64,000 bases of DNA from Gracilibacillus salinarum (GTDB taxonomy: Bacteria; Bacillota; Bacilli; Bacillales; Amphibacillaceae), in contig NZ_CP095071.1 in NCBI RefSeq assembly GCF_022919575.1, positions 4,598,001 to 4,662,000 of the forward strand. Reading direction: 5' to 3'. This document shows, one piece after another, positions 17,988 to 26,779 of the stretch; positions within the stretch are counted from its first letter, which is position 1, and every line of letters begins with the position of its first letter. The translations under genes and the position numbers were made by a program. A model generated the notes under the pieces. The model worked only from the letters and a program-made list of their open reading frames with translations. It did no database searches and was not told where the DNA came from.

Positions 17988-18578
17988 ATGGATCTTCCTC
18001 AAATTCGACTACAATCTCAATTCGCACAAATTTCGATCAAAGAGAATTCAGCACAACTTTCAATCAAACAACCACAGGCAGACCTATCCATTCAACAGCC
18101 AAAGGCAGATATGCAAATTTCTACCACACCTTCTAAACTATCAATAGACCAATCGCAAGCCTGGAATGAATTAGGCTTCAAATCCGTTTCGGAAATGACC
18201 AAAGAACAAGCACAAGCTGGAAAACAAACGCTGTTGGAAGTGATTGCAAGAAGAAGAAGACAGGGTGATCAGCTGATGAAGATTGAAAACGGGGGAAACC
18301 CGCTGATTAGCCAAGCGGTTGACAATGCAATTGATGATCCCAAACAAATCAATATCAAATGGATTCCCTCCCATGGCTCAGTCAAAATCGATTACCAGCC
18401 AGCCAAGCTCGATATTCGCGTGACCCCACAAGAACCACTGATTAATGTTACACCGAACAAGCCGGTTACCAATTACAAAGCTGGTAATGTGCAAATCGGA
18501 TTACAACAAAAAAATCAATTAGAAATAGATTTCGTCAACCTTAAGTATGTTGGCATCAATTTTGAAATGGAAATATAA
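17988..18578 (+). CDS. yviE: DUF6470 flagellar-locus protein YviE
   Basis: 196 residues with a repetitive N-terminal region built from short beta-type repeats (IRLQSQFAQISIKENSAQLS, then SIKQPQADLSIQQPKADMQI). A WNELGFKS segment and a second set of short strand motifs follow. The family occurs only between flgL and fliW in Bacilli. Its function is unknown. The ATG at 17988 follows TAGGAGGGC. Confidence 0.82.
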   Translation: MDLPQIRLQSQFAQISIKENSAQLSIKQPQADLSIQQPKADMQISTTPSKLSIDQSQAWNELGFKSVSEMTKEQAQAGKQTLLEVIARRRRQGDQLMKIENGGNPLISQAVDNAIDDPKQINIKWIPSHGSVKIDYQPAKLDIRVTPQEPLINVTPNKPVTNYKAGNVQIGLQQKNQLEIDFVNLKYVGINFEMEI

Positions 18579-18590
18579 GAAGGGTGAGTT

Positions 18591-19037
18591 ATGCAAATGC
18601 AAACAAAATACTTCGGTGACATAGAGGTACAACAACATCAGATGATAGATTTTCCACAAGGCATTCCTGGCTTTTTAGACGAAAAAGAGTTTGTCTTATT
18701 AGACTTTGACGAAAGTGGATTATTTCAAGTGCTGCAATCGACAAATGCCATCGATCCGGCCTTTATTGTGATCAATCCATTCTTGTATGTAAAGGATTAC
18801 GAAGTCGATATCGATGATAATACGTTAAATAGTTTAGAAATACAGGAGCAAAAACAGGTGGAAATTCGCACGATTATCACAGTAAAAGACCCGTTGACTG
18901 CTAGTACCGCCAATCTGCAAGCACCAATTATTATAAATAGTGATAATAGATTAGCGAAGCAATACATTACCAACGAAAAGCATTATAGTACGGCAGAAAA
19001 GATCTTTCAAAATACCTCCACGGTAAAGGGGGAGTAA
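18591..19037 (+). CDS. fliW: Flagellar assembly factor FliW
   Basis: 148 residues. FliW binds either flagellin or CsrA. When free flagellin is low, FliW releases flagellin, binds CsrA and so allows hag translation. Family features include the start [26 protein letters not shown] near residue 22 and AFIVINPF near 65. The start has AAGGGTGAG before it. It is 2 bp from csrA, the partner gene. Confidence 0.94.
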   Translation: MQMQTKYFGDIEVQQHQMIDFPQGIPGFLDEKEFVLLDFDESGLFQVLQSTNAIDPAFIVINPFLYVKDYEVDIDDNTLNSLEIQEQKQVEIRTIITVKDPLTASTANLQAPIIINSDNRLAKQYITNEKHYSTAEKIFQNTSTVKGE

Positions 19038-19039
19038 GG

Positions 19040-19270
19040 ATGCTAGTATTAACTCGTAAATTAAACGAAGCGATTCAAATTGGTGATGATATTGAAGTGA
19101 AAATTATCGATATTGATGGGGATCAAATTAAACTAGGCATCAGTGCACCAAAGACTGTCGATATCCACCGCAAGGAAATCTATCAGGCAATACAGGATGA
19201 AAATAACAACGCCGCCAGCATTTCAGTCGACATGATCGATTTAATTAAAAAAAATCAGAAAAACTATTAA
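19040..19270 (+). CDS. csrA: Carbon storage regulator CsrA
   Basis: 76 residues, the normal length. Starts [20 protein letters not shown] and contains IKLGISAP and VDIHRKEIY, the usual RNA-binding strands. It blocks hag translation by binding GGA-containing sites in the leader. Such sites are visible at 19347-19388. GGGGGAGTAAGG precedes the ATG. It ends 122 bp before hag. Confidence 0.96.
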   Translation: MLVLTRKLNEAIQIGDDIEVKIIDIDGDQIKLGISAPKTVDIHRKEIYQAIQDENNNAASISVDMIDLIKKNQKNY

Positions 19271-19294
19271 ACATTTTGACCTAGTTACCGATAA
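19268..19294 (+). promoter_or_regulatory. Sigma-D promoter of hag
   Basis: TAAA (19268-19271), 15 bp, then ACCGATAA (19287-19294), two mismatches from GCCGATAT. It lies about 100 bp before the hag start, which gives a long leader. Confidence 0.82.
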
Positions 19295-19346
19295 AGGTAG
19301 TAGAAGCTAATTAGTGAAGGACGGCCGCTTTCACTAAGCAGCTTAA

Positions 19347-19388
19347 CCACAAGGATGTGGGAATATCTACTTAACTCAAGGAGGAAAT
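19347..19388 (+). promoter_or_regulatory. CsrA-binding sites in the hag leader
   Basis: CCACAAGGATGTGG (19347-19360) is a 4-bp stem presenting AAGGAT in the loop and contains ACAAGGATGT, the ideal CsrA target. A second site, CTCAAGGAGG, at 19375-19384 includes the Shine-Dalgarno sequence. The same two-site arrangement (BS1, BS2) controls hag in B. subtilis. Confidence 0.85.
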
Positions 19389-19392
19389 TTAC

Positions 19393-21015
19393 ATGATTAT
19401 TAATCACAATATTGCAGCGTTAAACACGCACAGACAATTGTCAAGTGCAAACAACGCACAGTCAGATTCAATGGAAAAACTATCTTCAGGTCTACGTATT
19501 AACCGTGCAGGAGACGACGCAGCAGGTCTAGCGATCTCAGAGAAAATGAGAGGTCAAATTCGTGGGTTGGACCAAGCATCTCGTAATGCACAAGATGGTA
19601 TTTCTTTAATTCAGACGGCTGAAGGTGCTTTGAATGAAACACATTCTATCCTTCAACGTATGCGTGAATTAGCTGTTCAATCTTCCAACGATACAAATAC
19701 TGAAACAGATCGTGAAGAATTACAAAAAGAAGTTGATCAATTATCACAAGAACTGTCTCGTATTGGTAATAATACAGAGTTTAACACTCAAAACTTATTA
19801 GATGGTAGTTTTGAAGGTACATTCCAGATTGGAGCTAATGAAAGTCAGAATCTTGAATTATCAGTTGATGATATGCGTGGATTTAGTTTAGGTATGTCTG
19901 GAAGTGCAAAGGTAGATGCCACAGCTACAGTAGCAGACGGTGGAGATAGTACTAATGATATTACAGATGGAACTTATACGGTAGTAGAAAATAGTTCCTC
20001 TGATTATGATCTTGTAGATAGCTCAGGTAACGTTGTAGCATCTAGTACAGATAGTGGTGCAAACTATTCTGCTGCATCTGGTGATGACACAATTGACTTC
20101 TCAGCTTCACCTGTAATAAGTGGAGAGGTTACAATTAGCTCGGGCACTGCAACTGGTAAGAGCACGATAACAAATGATGGATTAGAGGCTGGTAATTATA
20201 CAGTTTCTTCTGATGGTTCAGAACTTCTAAATTCTAATAATGAAGTTGTTGCTACACATGATGGAGCAAATGGTTACGCTAATACAGATGGTGATGTATT
20301 GCTTTCTACTGCTTCAACATTGGCTGGAGATACTGAAGTTTCTGTTGGAGGTATTGACATCTCTACACAGAATGCAGCAAATGCAGCTATTACTAACATC
20401 AATAATGCAATTGAAACAGTTTCAGCAGAACGTTCTAAAATGGGTGCATACCAAAATCGCCTAGACCACACTATCAACAACTTAGGAACTTCTTCTGAAA
20501 ACTTAACTGCTGCGGAATCTCGTATCCGTGACGTTGATTATGCTTTAGCTGCTTAGGTAGTGACAAGCACAGTCGTCCTGGCTGGTAACGGCTAGTGATT
20601 ACGATCGGGTGAATTGCTGGAAACCCCTGATAGCTTTTCTTACCATAACGTAGTTGGAAACAACAGGCGTGAAGGTGTGAAAAAAGAAAAGATTGGGCAA
20701 TCAGCAGCCAAGCTCCTGTCTCGAAAGAGTGGAGAAGGTTCAACGACTAGGGTAAACCATCTAACGCGTTTGCTATGATGATGAAATCCATAGGAGAAGC
20801 AATGTATCATCAGCATTGTCGATCCGAAGTGCCCGGCCCCAACTTTACACAAATTGGGTGAAGATATAGTCTAGTCATTTGTGAAAGCAAATGTTCGCAC
20901 GATGGCGAAAGAAATGATGAACCAAACAAAAGCATCAATCTTATCACAAGCTTCTCAAGCTATGTTAGCTCAAGCAAACCAGAAGCCTCAAGCTGTACTT
21001 CAGCTTCTTCAATAA
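19393..21015 (+). CDS. hag: Flagellin Hag, interrupted by a group I intron
   Basis: Exon 1 is 19393-20538 (382 codons) and exon 2 is 20902-21015 (37 codons and TAA), giving a 419-residue flagellin after splicing. Exon 1 starts IINHNIAALNTHRQLSSANN and ends SRIRDVD. Exon 2 continues MAKEMMNQTKASILSQASQA and ends VLQLLQ, the standard D0 C-terminus. The variable surface region is about residues 170-330 and is rich in Ser, Asp and Gly. Without splicing, translation stops at the TAG at 20554 after LAA. That product lacks the C-terminal helix needed for filament packing and for FliS binding. Control elements: sigma-D promoter, CsrA sites and a terminator at 21029. Confidence 0.93.
20539..20901 (+). 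ncRNA. Group I self-splicing intron in hag (363 nt, no ORF)
   Basis: All four core elements occur in order. P is AATTGCTGGAAA (20612-20623), Q is AATCAGCAGCCAAGC (20699-20713), R is GTTCAACGACTA (20738-20749) and S is AAGATATAGTC (20861-20871). P7 is GACTA with TAGTC, P3 can form from TCGGGT (20605-20610) with GCCCGG (20831-20836), P8 from CCCAA/TTGGG, and P9 from CATTTG/CAAATG. Extra sequence between R and P3' suggests subgroup IA. GTAGT at 20557-20561 pairs with ATTAT at 20537-20541, giving a P1 with U-G at the splice site. The best boundaries are after T20538 and after G20901. Shifts of 3 or 6 nt at both ends also keep the frame. Confidence 0.93.
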
Positions 21016-21028
21016 TTATAACTAATGT

Positions 21029-21066
21029 AAGAAAGGCACTAATAATAGTGTCTTTCTTATTTTTTA
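21029..21066 (+). terminator. hag terminator
   Basis: AAGAAAG-GCACTA and TAGTG-TCTTTCTT form a stem closed by a 4-nt loop, followed by ATTTTTTAT. Confidence 0.85.
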
Positions 21067-21086
21067 TATAAGAAAAATGAGCTTCT

Positions 21087-21607
21087 GATAATATGGATTA
21101 TGTACATTTGCAATAGGATCATTTTTGACATGATTTGTCTGCTAGGATACCGCTCCGTCCAACCACTCCGCGTCCTGCGGGGCACGGCTGAAGCTAACTT
21201 TGTGAAGGAGGGCGCTTCACAAAGTGGATCTTCAGCACCTGCCTGTCCCGCGGGAGTCTCCGTGGTTGGCCTACGCTAATGTTAAAGCTCTACAACTGAT
21301 GCAAGTGGATGCATTTTGAGCGGTATACATCAGTGCCTATGTTTGATAGCAGTTTACTTAATGCCTAGCGTCACTGCTTTTAGCTGTTCCAACCATTGTA
21401 GCACTTTCCTTAAGCGTAGGAAATAGGCGGAGACTCCCGTGGAATCAGCGCGAGCTGAAGATCCACTTCATTTGTGCCTGTGTCTGCAAGCATTGCTTCG
21501 GAGTAAGCTTCCTCGGCACAAGGCAGCAAAGAAGCATTTTCAAGTAGTAGCCTAGCTGAAGCCGTGCCCACAGGACGCGGAGCCTATTTCCGGAGCTTTG
21601 CTAGGCA
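21087..21607. repeat. Palindromic two-module repeat, copy D (right end missing)
   Basis: The left end is GATAATATGGATTATGT (21087-21103). Module 1 runs from CCAACCAC (21159) to GTGGTTGG (21269). It nests CCTGCGGG/CCCGCGGG, CTGAAG/CTTCAG and an 11-bp perfect stem, ACTTTGTGAAG/CTTCACAAAGT (21197-21225). Module 2 is bounded by GGAAATAGGC (21419-21428) and GCCTATTTCC (21582-21591). The right terminal repeat present in copy E is missing. The endonuclease gene begins to overlap at 21552 and reads through the module 2 end. Confidence 0.82.
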
Positions 21608-22544
21608 GAGTGATTTTCTTATTAGTTAGCTGAAAACAAATAGCGACTATCGTGCTCAATCGATAACCTGTATAGCTGCTAACTTCACATAATAACTGAC
21701 GTTTTCTGGGCTCTATTACTATTTGATAACTTCTTTTTATCGTGATTTTTTCAATAAATGCCATTTGTTCTAGATAGAATGGCAGATAGGTATTGCAATC
21801 TTTCACTGTATTAAGTAACTCTTCTAATTGATCAAGTTGAAGATTGATTTCTTTTGTAGGCTGAATAATAGAAATAAAATCAGGCAAATAGATAGTAGTT
21901 CTCTGAGTAGCAGAATGGACGCTGGTAGTGGGAAGTGTGAGCATTTTTCTGTGCATGGACGAATGCATGTAAGGTTTAATTAAACGAGAAAAGTAAACGA
22001 TTTGAGCTGCATCATATAGTATGATCCGGTTTTGTTTATCAAGCGAGAAATGTAATGAGAATTTTCTTTTTAACAATAGAATGAGTAACTGGTTTTCTTG
22101 TTTGCTGAAACTATCCGTTGATAGAATGATTTTTCTAGGGATATGGTTGTCGATTTTTAAATGACCATCATCTTGATACCACCAGGCAAGTGCACGGACG
22201 TCGAGAAAGTCTTCGATAAAGTTGATGGGCAGTACTTTTTTACGTTGTTGATACCAGATCGATTCTAATTGAGTGATGATGGGATCTGTTTTTGATTGAA
22301 CGACATAGGCTTCGGTAAAGCCTTTCTTTACTCGCGGATCTACTGTTCGTTTGTAGGTAGGTTTATTGAGCGGGATGTTGTTGGCAAGTTTATCGTAACA
22401 ATAGAAGGACCAGTCATAATCTTTTGCTGCATGTGTAAATTGGAATCTAGGTTTTCTCCCTTTTTGGATCGTTATGCTACCATCTCCTAATAGTTTTCCA
22501 CAAATATAATGGTACAACGTTATATCGGCTTCTGGAACATTCAT
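21552..22544 (-). CDS. Free-standing LAGLIDADG homing endonuclease
   Basis: 330 residues of the LAGLIDADG DNA endonuclease family (the type paired with group I introns). The first helix motif is ICGKLLGDGSI near residue 10, followed by RKPRFQFTHAAKDYDW. The second motif is VRALAWWYQDDGHLK near 112, followed by the family's LSTDSFSKQENQLLILLLK. IKPYMHSSMHRKM near 195 is also typical. Each active-site helix ends in an acidic residue. GGAGGG precedes the ATG. The gene lies 537 bp past the hag stop on the opposite strand, and the hag intron has no ORF, so it is the likely mobility partner (inferred). The last 17 or so residues and the stop codon are encoded by copy D of the repeat. Confidence 0.85.
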   Translation of the reverse strand: MNVPEADITLYHYICGKLLGDGSITIQKGRKPRFQFTHAAKDYDWSFYCYDKLANNIPLNKPTYKRTVDPRVKKGFTEAYVVQSKTDPIITQLESIWYQQRKKVLPINFIEDFLDVRALAWWYQDDGHLKIDNHIPRKIILSTDSFSKQENQLLILLLKRKFSLHFSLDKQNRIILYDAAQIVYFSRLIKPYMHSSMHRKMLTLPTTSVHSATQRTTIYLPDFISIIQPTKEINLQLDQLEELLNTVKDCNTYLPFYLEQMAFIEKITIKRSYQIVIEPRKRQLLCEVSSYTGYRLSTIVAICFQLTNKKITLPSKAPEIGSASCGHGFS

Positions 22545-22655
22545 TAACAGTATCCCTCCATTTATTGATTACATTAATTATAGAACAAATGTTTGTGCTT
22601 ATCAACTTTAAATATCGAATAACTAGTACATTTGACCGAAGAACATCATATCTAC

Positions 22656-22682
22656 TTAAGATCAGTAGATTTCATCCGATAT
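22656..22682 (+). promoter_or_regulatory. Sigma-D promoter of fliD
   Basis: TTAA (22656-22659), 15 bp, then TCCGATAT (22675-22682), close to TAAA-N15-GCCGATAT and 44 bp before the fliD start. Confidence 0.78.
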
Positions 22683-22726
22683 AATAATAAAAGAGTAAGG
22701 CTAGTTACTTTAAAGGAGTGAACGTG

Positions 22727-24292
22727 ATGGCTTACAGTATAGATACGTCCAGTCGTATTACTGGTTTAGCTTCAGGCATAGATACCGAATCAATGGTGAA
22801 AGAGTTAATGGCAGCGGAACGAATTCCATTAGATAAGTTGAATCAGAATTTAACCTGGAACACATGGAAGCGTGATGCCTATCGTGAAATTAATAGTCTC
22901 TTCAGTAGTTTAGATCAGAAAATACTAGATATGAAATTACAAAAAACGTATAACAGTAAATCTGCTTCATCCACGGAATCAACGGCAGTAACAGCTTCTG
23001 CAGCCGCTGGGGCTTCAAACGGTACATACAAGATAGAAGTATCACAATTGGCGACATCAGCGATTAATTCCAGTCAATCGGGGTTATCCGGTTCTGGCTC
23101 GATGAACCCGAATGGGAAATTAAGTGAGCAAGAATTTGCTGGTTCCAATATTACCGAGGATGGATCTTTTAATATCTCTTATTTTAATGAAAAAGGGGAA
23201 GAGGTTCAGACCAACATCACCTATTCTGCAGATGATTCATTAAATGATGTATTGAAGAAAATCAGCACGGAAACGGATGGAGAGATTCGTGCCAGCTATG
23301 ATCAACAAAGTGATAAAGTGATTATCGAACGAACAAAAACAGGTAACTTTAACACATCAGACAAGTATCTTGGTGCAGAAATTGGCTTTAATGGCTCAAG
23401 TGGCTCTAGTTTTCTGACGGATACGTTACAGCTAAAGAATGGGGAGCAAGTCGATGGTGAATGGCAGAAAGTTGAAACAGGTGGACAAGATGCTCAATTT
23501 ACGTACAATGGCTTATCGTTCACTTCTAAGAATAATTCCTATACGATCAATGATATAACGTTTAACTTCCAAAATGAAACGACCAATCCCGTTACGATTA
23601 CCGTAGATAACAATGTCGATAGTGCCTATGATAAAATCACGGAATTTGTGGAGAAATACAATGAAGTAATCGAAAAAGTTAATGAGAAATTGCAAGAAGA
23701 TCGTTATCGTGATTATGATCCGTTAACAGATCAACAAAAAGAAGAAATGTCTGAAAACGAAATAGAATTATGGCAAGAAAAATCACAAAGCGGTTTGTTA
23801 AAAGGGGACACGATGTTAAGCGGTGGTCTCTGGAGTATGCGTAGTGATTGGTATGCGTCTGTCGAGAACGAAAGCAGTTTCAGCCATCTAACAGAAATAG
23901 GCATCTCTACATCTTCTGACTATTCTGATAGAGGTAAACTGGAAATTGATGAGGATAAATTAAAAGCTGCTTTACGGGAAGATCCGGACTCCGTGCATAA
24001 ATTATTTTCTAATGATGTTGAGGGAAGCGGAAGAGGCATTATTAACCGCTTGGAAGATTCAATCGAATCAACGATCAATAAAGTGGAGGAGCGTGCCGGT
24101 AAGTCTGGTGCGACGATGAACACTTATACATTAGGCAAACAAATGGAAGATATGGAAGATCGGATAAGTGCATTTGAAGATCGTTTGGGGCAAATTGAAG
24201 ACCGTTATTGGAATCAATTTTCACAAATGGAAACGTTGATACAACGAATGAATTCCCAATCCAATTATTTAATGCAACAATTCTCTTCATGA
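22727..24292 (+). CDS. fliD: Flagellar cap protein FliD
   Basis: 521 residues. The cap protein at the filament tip that folds new flagellin subunits. N-terminal FliD motif: ITGLASGIDTESMVKELM, then RIPLDKLNQNLTWNTWKRDA. The C-terminal coil ends QMETLIQRMNSQSNYLMQQF. The ATG at 22727 sits 8 nt after AAAGGAG. An in-frame GTG at 22718 overlaps this ribosome-binding site and is rejected as the start. fliT follows after 13 bp. In B. subtilis fliS comes between them; here fliS is 17 kb away. Confidence 0.94.
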   Translation: MAYSIDTSSRITGLASGIDTESMVKELMAAERIPLDKLNQNLTWNTWKRDAYREINSLFSSLDQKILDMKLQKTYNSKSASSTESTAVTASAAAGASNGTYKIEVSQLATSAINSSQSGLSGSGSMNPNGKLSEQEFAGSNITEDGSFNISYFNEKGEEVQTNITYSADDSLNDVLKKISTETDGEIRASYDQQSDKVIIERTKTGNFNTSDKYLGAEIGFNGSSGSSFLTDTLQLKNGEQVDGEWQKVETGGQDAQFTYNGLSFTSKNNSYTINDITFNFQNETTNPVTITVDNNVDSAYDKITEFVEKYNEVIEKVNEKLQEDRYRDYDPLTDQQKEEMSENEIELWQEKSQSGLLKGDTMLSGGLWSMRSDWYASVENESSFSHLTEIGISTSSDYSDRGKLEIDEDKLKAALREDPDSVHKLFSNDVEGSGRGIINRLEDSIESTINKVEERAGKSGATMNTYTLGKQMEDMEDRISAFEDRLGQIEDRYWNQFSQMETLIQRMNSQSNYLMQQFSS

Positions 24293-24305
24293 GGAGTAAT
24301 CAAGA

Positions 24306-24659
24306 ATGACCAATATTCAGCAAATCTATGACATTACCCAACAATTAGATCAAATACTCAGTTCTTCTATTACAGCACAGAACCGTCAAGCTGTATTAGA
24401 TGAAGCAGAAACTGTTTTGGATGAACGTGAGAAACTGATACAACAATTAGCAGGTCCCTATACCGAAGAAGAGAAACGATTAGCAAATTCCTTCTTTAGT
24501 ATTGATGAGAGAGTGCAACAAAAAATGAAATTACTCCTCGATGATTTAAAAAAAGAAATGAAAATCAGTAAAAAGAAAAAATCATCAAATCAAAAATACC
24601 TTAATCCATATAAAAATGTGGCAACGTACGATGGGACATTCTTAGATAAGAAGAAATAA
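24306..24659 (+). CDS. fliT: Flagellar chaperone FliT
   Basis: 117 residues, mostly helical. The C-terminal tail KYLNPYKNVATYDGTFLDKK closely matches the Bacillus FliT ending, and the mid-region REKLIQQLAGPYTEEEKRLA is also typical. FliT binds FliD and keeps it export-ready. It is cotranscribed with fliD, and a terminator follows. Confidence 0.88.
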   Translation: MTNIQQIYDITQQLDQILSSSITAQNRQAVLDEAETVLDEREKLIQQLAGPYTEEEKRLANSFFSIDERVQQKMKLLLDDLKKEMKISKKKKSSNQKYLNPYKNVATYDGTFLDKKK

Positions 24660-24669
24660 TGAAAAAAAT

Positions 24670-24712
24670 AGTCTTGTCTAGTCTTTTATGTTAGGCAAGA
24701 CTTCTTGTTTTT
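24670..24712 (+). terminator. fliDT terminator
   Basis: AGTCTTGTCT pairs with AGGCAAGACT (one G-U) across a 13-nt loop, followed by TCTTGTTTTT. Confidence 0.75.
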
Positions 24713-25206
24713 AATTAGTAAAAAGATTATATAAGTACAACCAAAGAAGTAATCACGTAAATATAAGTTGGCTACTTATAATATGGATTATGTAAACTAG
24801 CAGCCTAGTGGTCATTTTGAAAAATCAAGTGTGGTATGATACCGCTCCGTCCAACCACTCCGCGTCCTGCGGGGCACGGCTGGAGCTAACTTTGTGAAGA
24901 AGAGCGCTTCACAAAGTGGATCTCCAGCGCCTGCATAATCCCGCGGGAGTCTACGTGGTTGGCCTACGCTAGGATGTGGACTCTACAACTTTAGTCAGAG
25001 CTAGCATGTTGATCACTGTATATATAACAGGAAGAATTGAATGAATAACATAATGCCTAGAACCACTGCTTTTAGCTGTTCCATATGTTGTAGCACTTCC
25101 CTTAAGCGTAGGAAATAGGCGGAGACTCCCGTGGAATCAGCGCGAACTGAAGATCCATTTATGAAAGAAAAGAATTTTCTTTCATAAATTAGCTGAAGTC
25201 GTGCCC

Positions 25207-26779
25207 CATAGCCGTCAAGCTAAGCATTATGGTTTTCGAAAAACGAAAAATGCTGTACTCTAACGGACGGAATATACTAGATGGAGGGATCTTTCTATGT
25301 CATTTACGAAAGTTATACAGCCATTTGTTGAAGCAATACATAAAGTGTTATCTGTATCAAAAATTCGGGAGTTAGCGCGAAAAACGGGTTTCATAGAACG
25401 ACAAGGTAAATTAAAAGCGGAAGAATTTTTAATTATCAGTGCGTTTTTGAATCAAACATTTGGCGGGAGTAGTTTGCGTGACTTATGTTCAGCCATGTCG
25501 CGATTATCATCAGGCACACAATTGTCGAAACAAGCATTAGACCAACGTTTTACCAAGGAAAGTGTTGTCTTTTTACGAGAAATGTTTTTTCAATTAGCTG
25601 CCCAACAAAATCTGGTGAGCATTCCATTCGATTTGGATCGTTTATTTTCCCGCATACGTATATTGGATGCTACCTCTATTAGCACGCCTAAGCATGATTC
25701 TTCTTATCCAGATGGCACCAAAATACAATTGGAATATGAACTGTATCAAGGGAGATTTATGCATGCATTATTATATGATTTAATGGACAGTGATCAAGAA
25801 GCAGCACGTGAATTAGAAGAAACCATTGAGAAAGGAGACCTTGTCCTACGAGACTTGGGTTATTTTTCAGGGGAACACCTGAAAAATATAGACAAAAATC
25901 AAGGATATTATATCACACGAGTGCCAGCTAATCAGACGTTTTGGACGTGGAATGAAGAAGGAGAAAAGGTTAAACTACATCCAGAAGAAGATGGCGAGCA
26001 CTTGAAGCCAGGAGAAAGAATCGATTATGGGTGGATTCAAATCGGGAAGAAAGGCAAGAATACCTGTCTATCACGAGTGGTTGTGCAGAAACTAACCAAG
26101 AAAGAGCAACGTCAACGAGAGGTTTATTTAAAAAGAAGAAGGCAGAAAGGGGCCAAAACCCCATCTGCCAACAAAAGAACTCATATTCAAATCCTTGCCA
26201 CCAATGTAACACAGGAACAATTGGATGCGCAAGATCTCTATCCTATTTATTCATTACGTTGGCAAATCGAGATTCTGTTTAAAACGTGGAAATCTCTATT
26301 TGACATAGATGATGTGCGGGCCGTAAAATCAGAGCGATTCGAATGCCATTTATATGGTACCCTCATTCATATCCTGCTTTCTTCTATGATCGCGTTTCAG
26401 TGTCGTAATTATCTTTATCAAGAGAAGGCGTTTGAGGCGAGTGAGTACAAGTGTATTGATGAAGCGAAAAACGCTATTATAAGCGCAAAAGATCGACCCA
26501 TTTTTAGCTTTTCTTACCTTCAAAGTATCATAAAAAACATCTATGAAAATATTTGTAAGCATGGTGAAAAAGAACGGCGAAATCAGCAAAAGAGTATGAG
26601 AGATATTCTATATAAAACATACAAAAAAACATTTCATATGGCATAGAAAAATTTAAAAAACAGGATAAGTTACCCGTGCATCCAAACGCTAATAACTGGA
26701 AATATATTTAAAAAATTGTTTTAAAATAACAGATTAATTTATGAAGGTTTTTTTGTTTTTTCTTAGCTTGACGGCTATG
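25207..26779 (+). mobile_element. IS231-like insertion sequence (IS4 family), intact
   Basis: Length 1573 bp. Terminal inverted repeats CATAGCCGTCAAGCTAAG (left) and its complement CTTAGCTTGACGGCTATG (right) match over 18 bp and resemble IS231 ends. The 10-bp target duplication AGTCGTGCCC is at 25197-25206 and 26780-26789, within the 10-12 bp typical of IS231. It carries one full-length transposase gene. The intact duplication and ORF suggest a recent insertion. Confidence 0.95.
25297..26646 (+). CDS. IS4/IS231 family transposase
   Basis: 449 residues. The DDE catalytic residues can be placed: first Asp in RILDATSIS near residue 127, second Asp in VLRDLGYFSG near 187, and Glu in the IS4 signature Y-x2-R-x3-E-x6-K (YSLRWQIEILFKTWK near 325). 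The N-terminal region includes KQALDQRFT. No frameshift or stop interrupts it, so the element may be active. Confidence 0.93.
   Translation: MSFTKVIQPFVEAIHKVLSVSKIRELARKTGFIERQGKLKAEEFLIISAFLNQTFGGSSLRDLCSAMSRLSSGTQLSKQALDQRFTKESVVFLREMFFQLAAQQNLVSIPFDLDRLFSRIRILDATSISTPKHDSSYPDGTKIQLEYELYQGRFMHALLYDLMDSDQEAARELEETIEKGDLVLRDLGYFSGEHLKNIDKNQGYYITRVPANQTFWTWNEEGEKVKLHPEEDGEHLKPGERIDYGWIQIGKKGKNTCLSRVVVQKLTKKEQRQREVYLKRRRQKGAKTPSANKRTHIQILATNVTQEQLDAQDLYPIYSLRWQIEILFKTWKSLFDIDDVRAVKSERFECHLYGTLIHILLSSMIAFQCRNYLYQEKAFEASEYKCIDEAKNAIISAKDRPIFSFSYLQSIIKNIYENICKHGEKERRNQQKSMRDILYKTYKKTFHMA

Noticed and set aside
20640..20852. Small minus-strand ORF inside the hag intron
   Set aside because: It overlaps the conserved Q, R and P7.1 regions, has no ribosome-binding site and no recognisable motif; the intron is best seen as ORF-less.
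20539..21015. hag as a pseudogene or truncated flagellin
   Set aside because: Group I intron core elements are complete and exon 2 is intact and in phase, so the early TAG lies in an intron.
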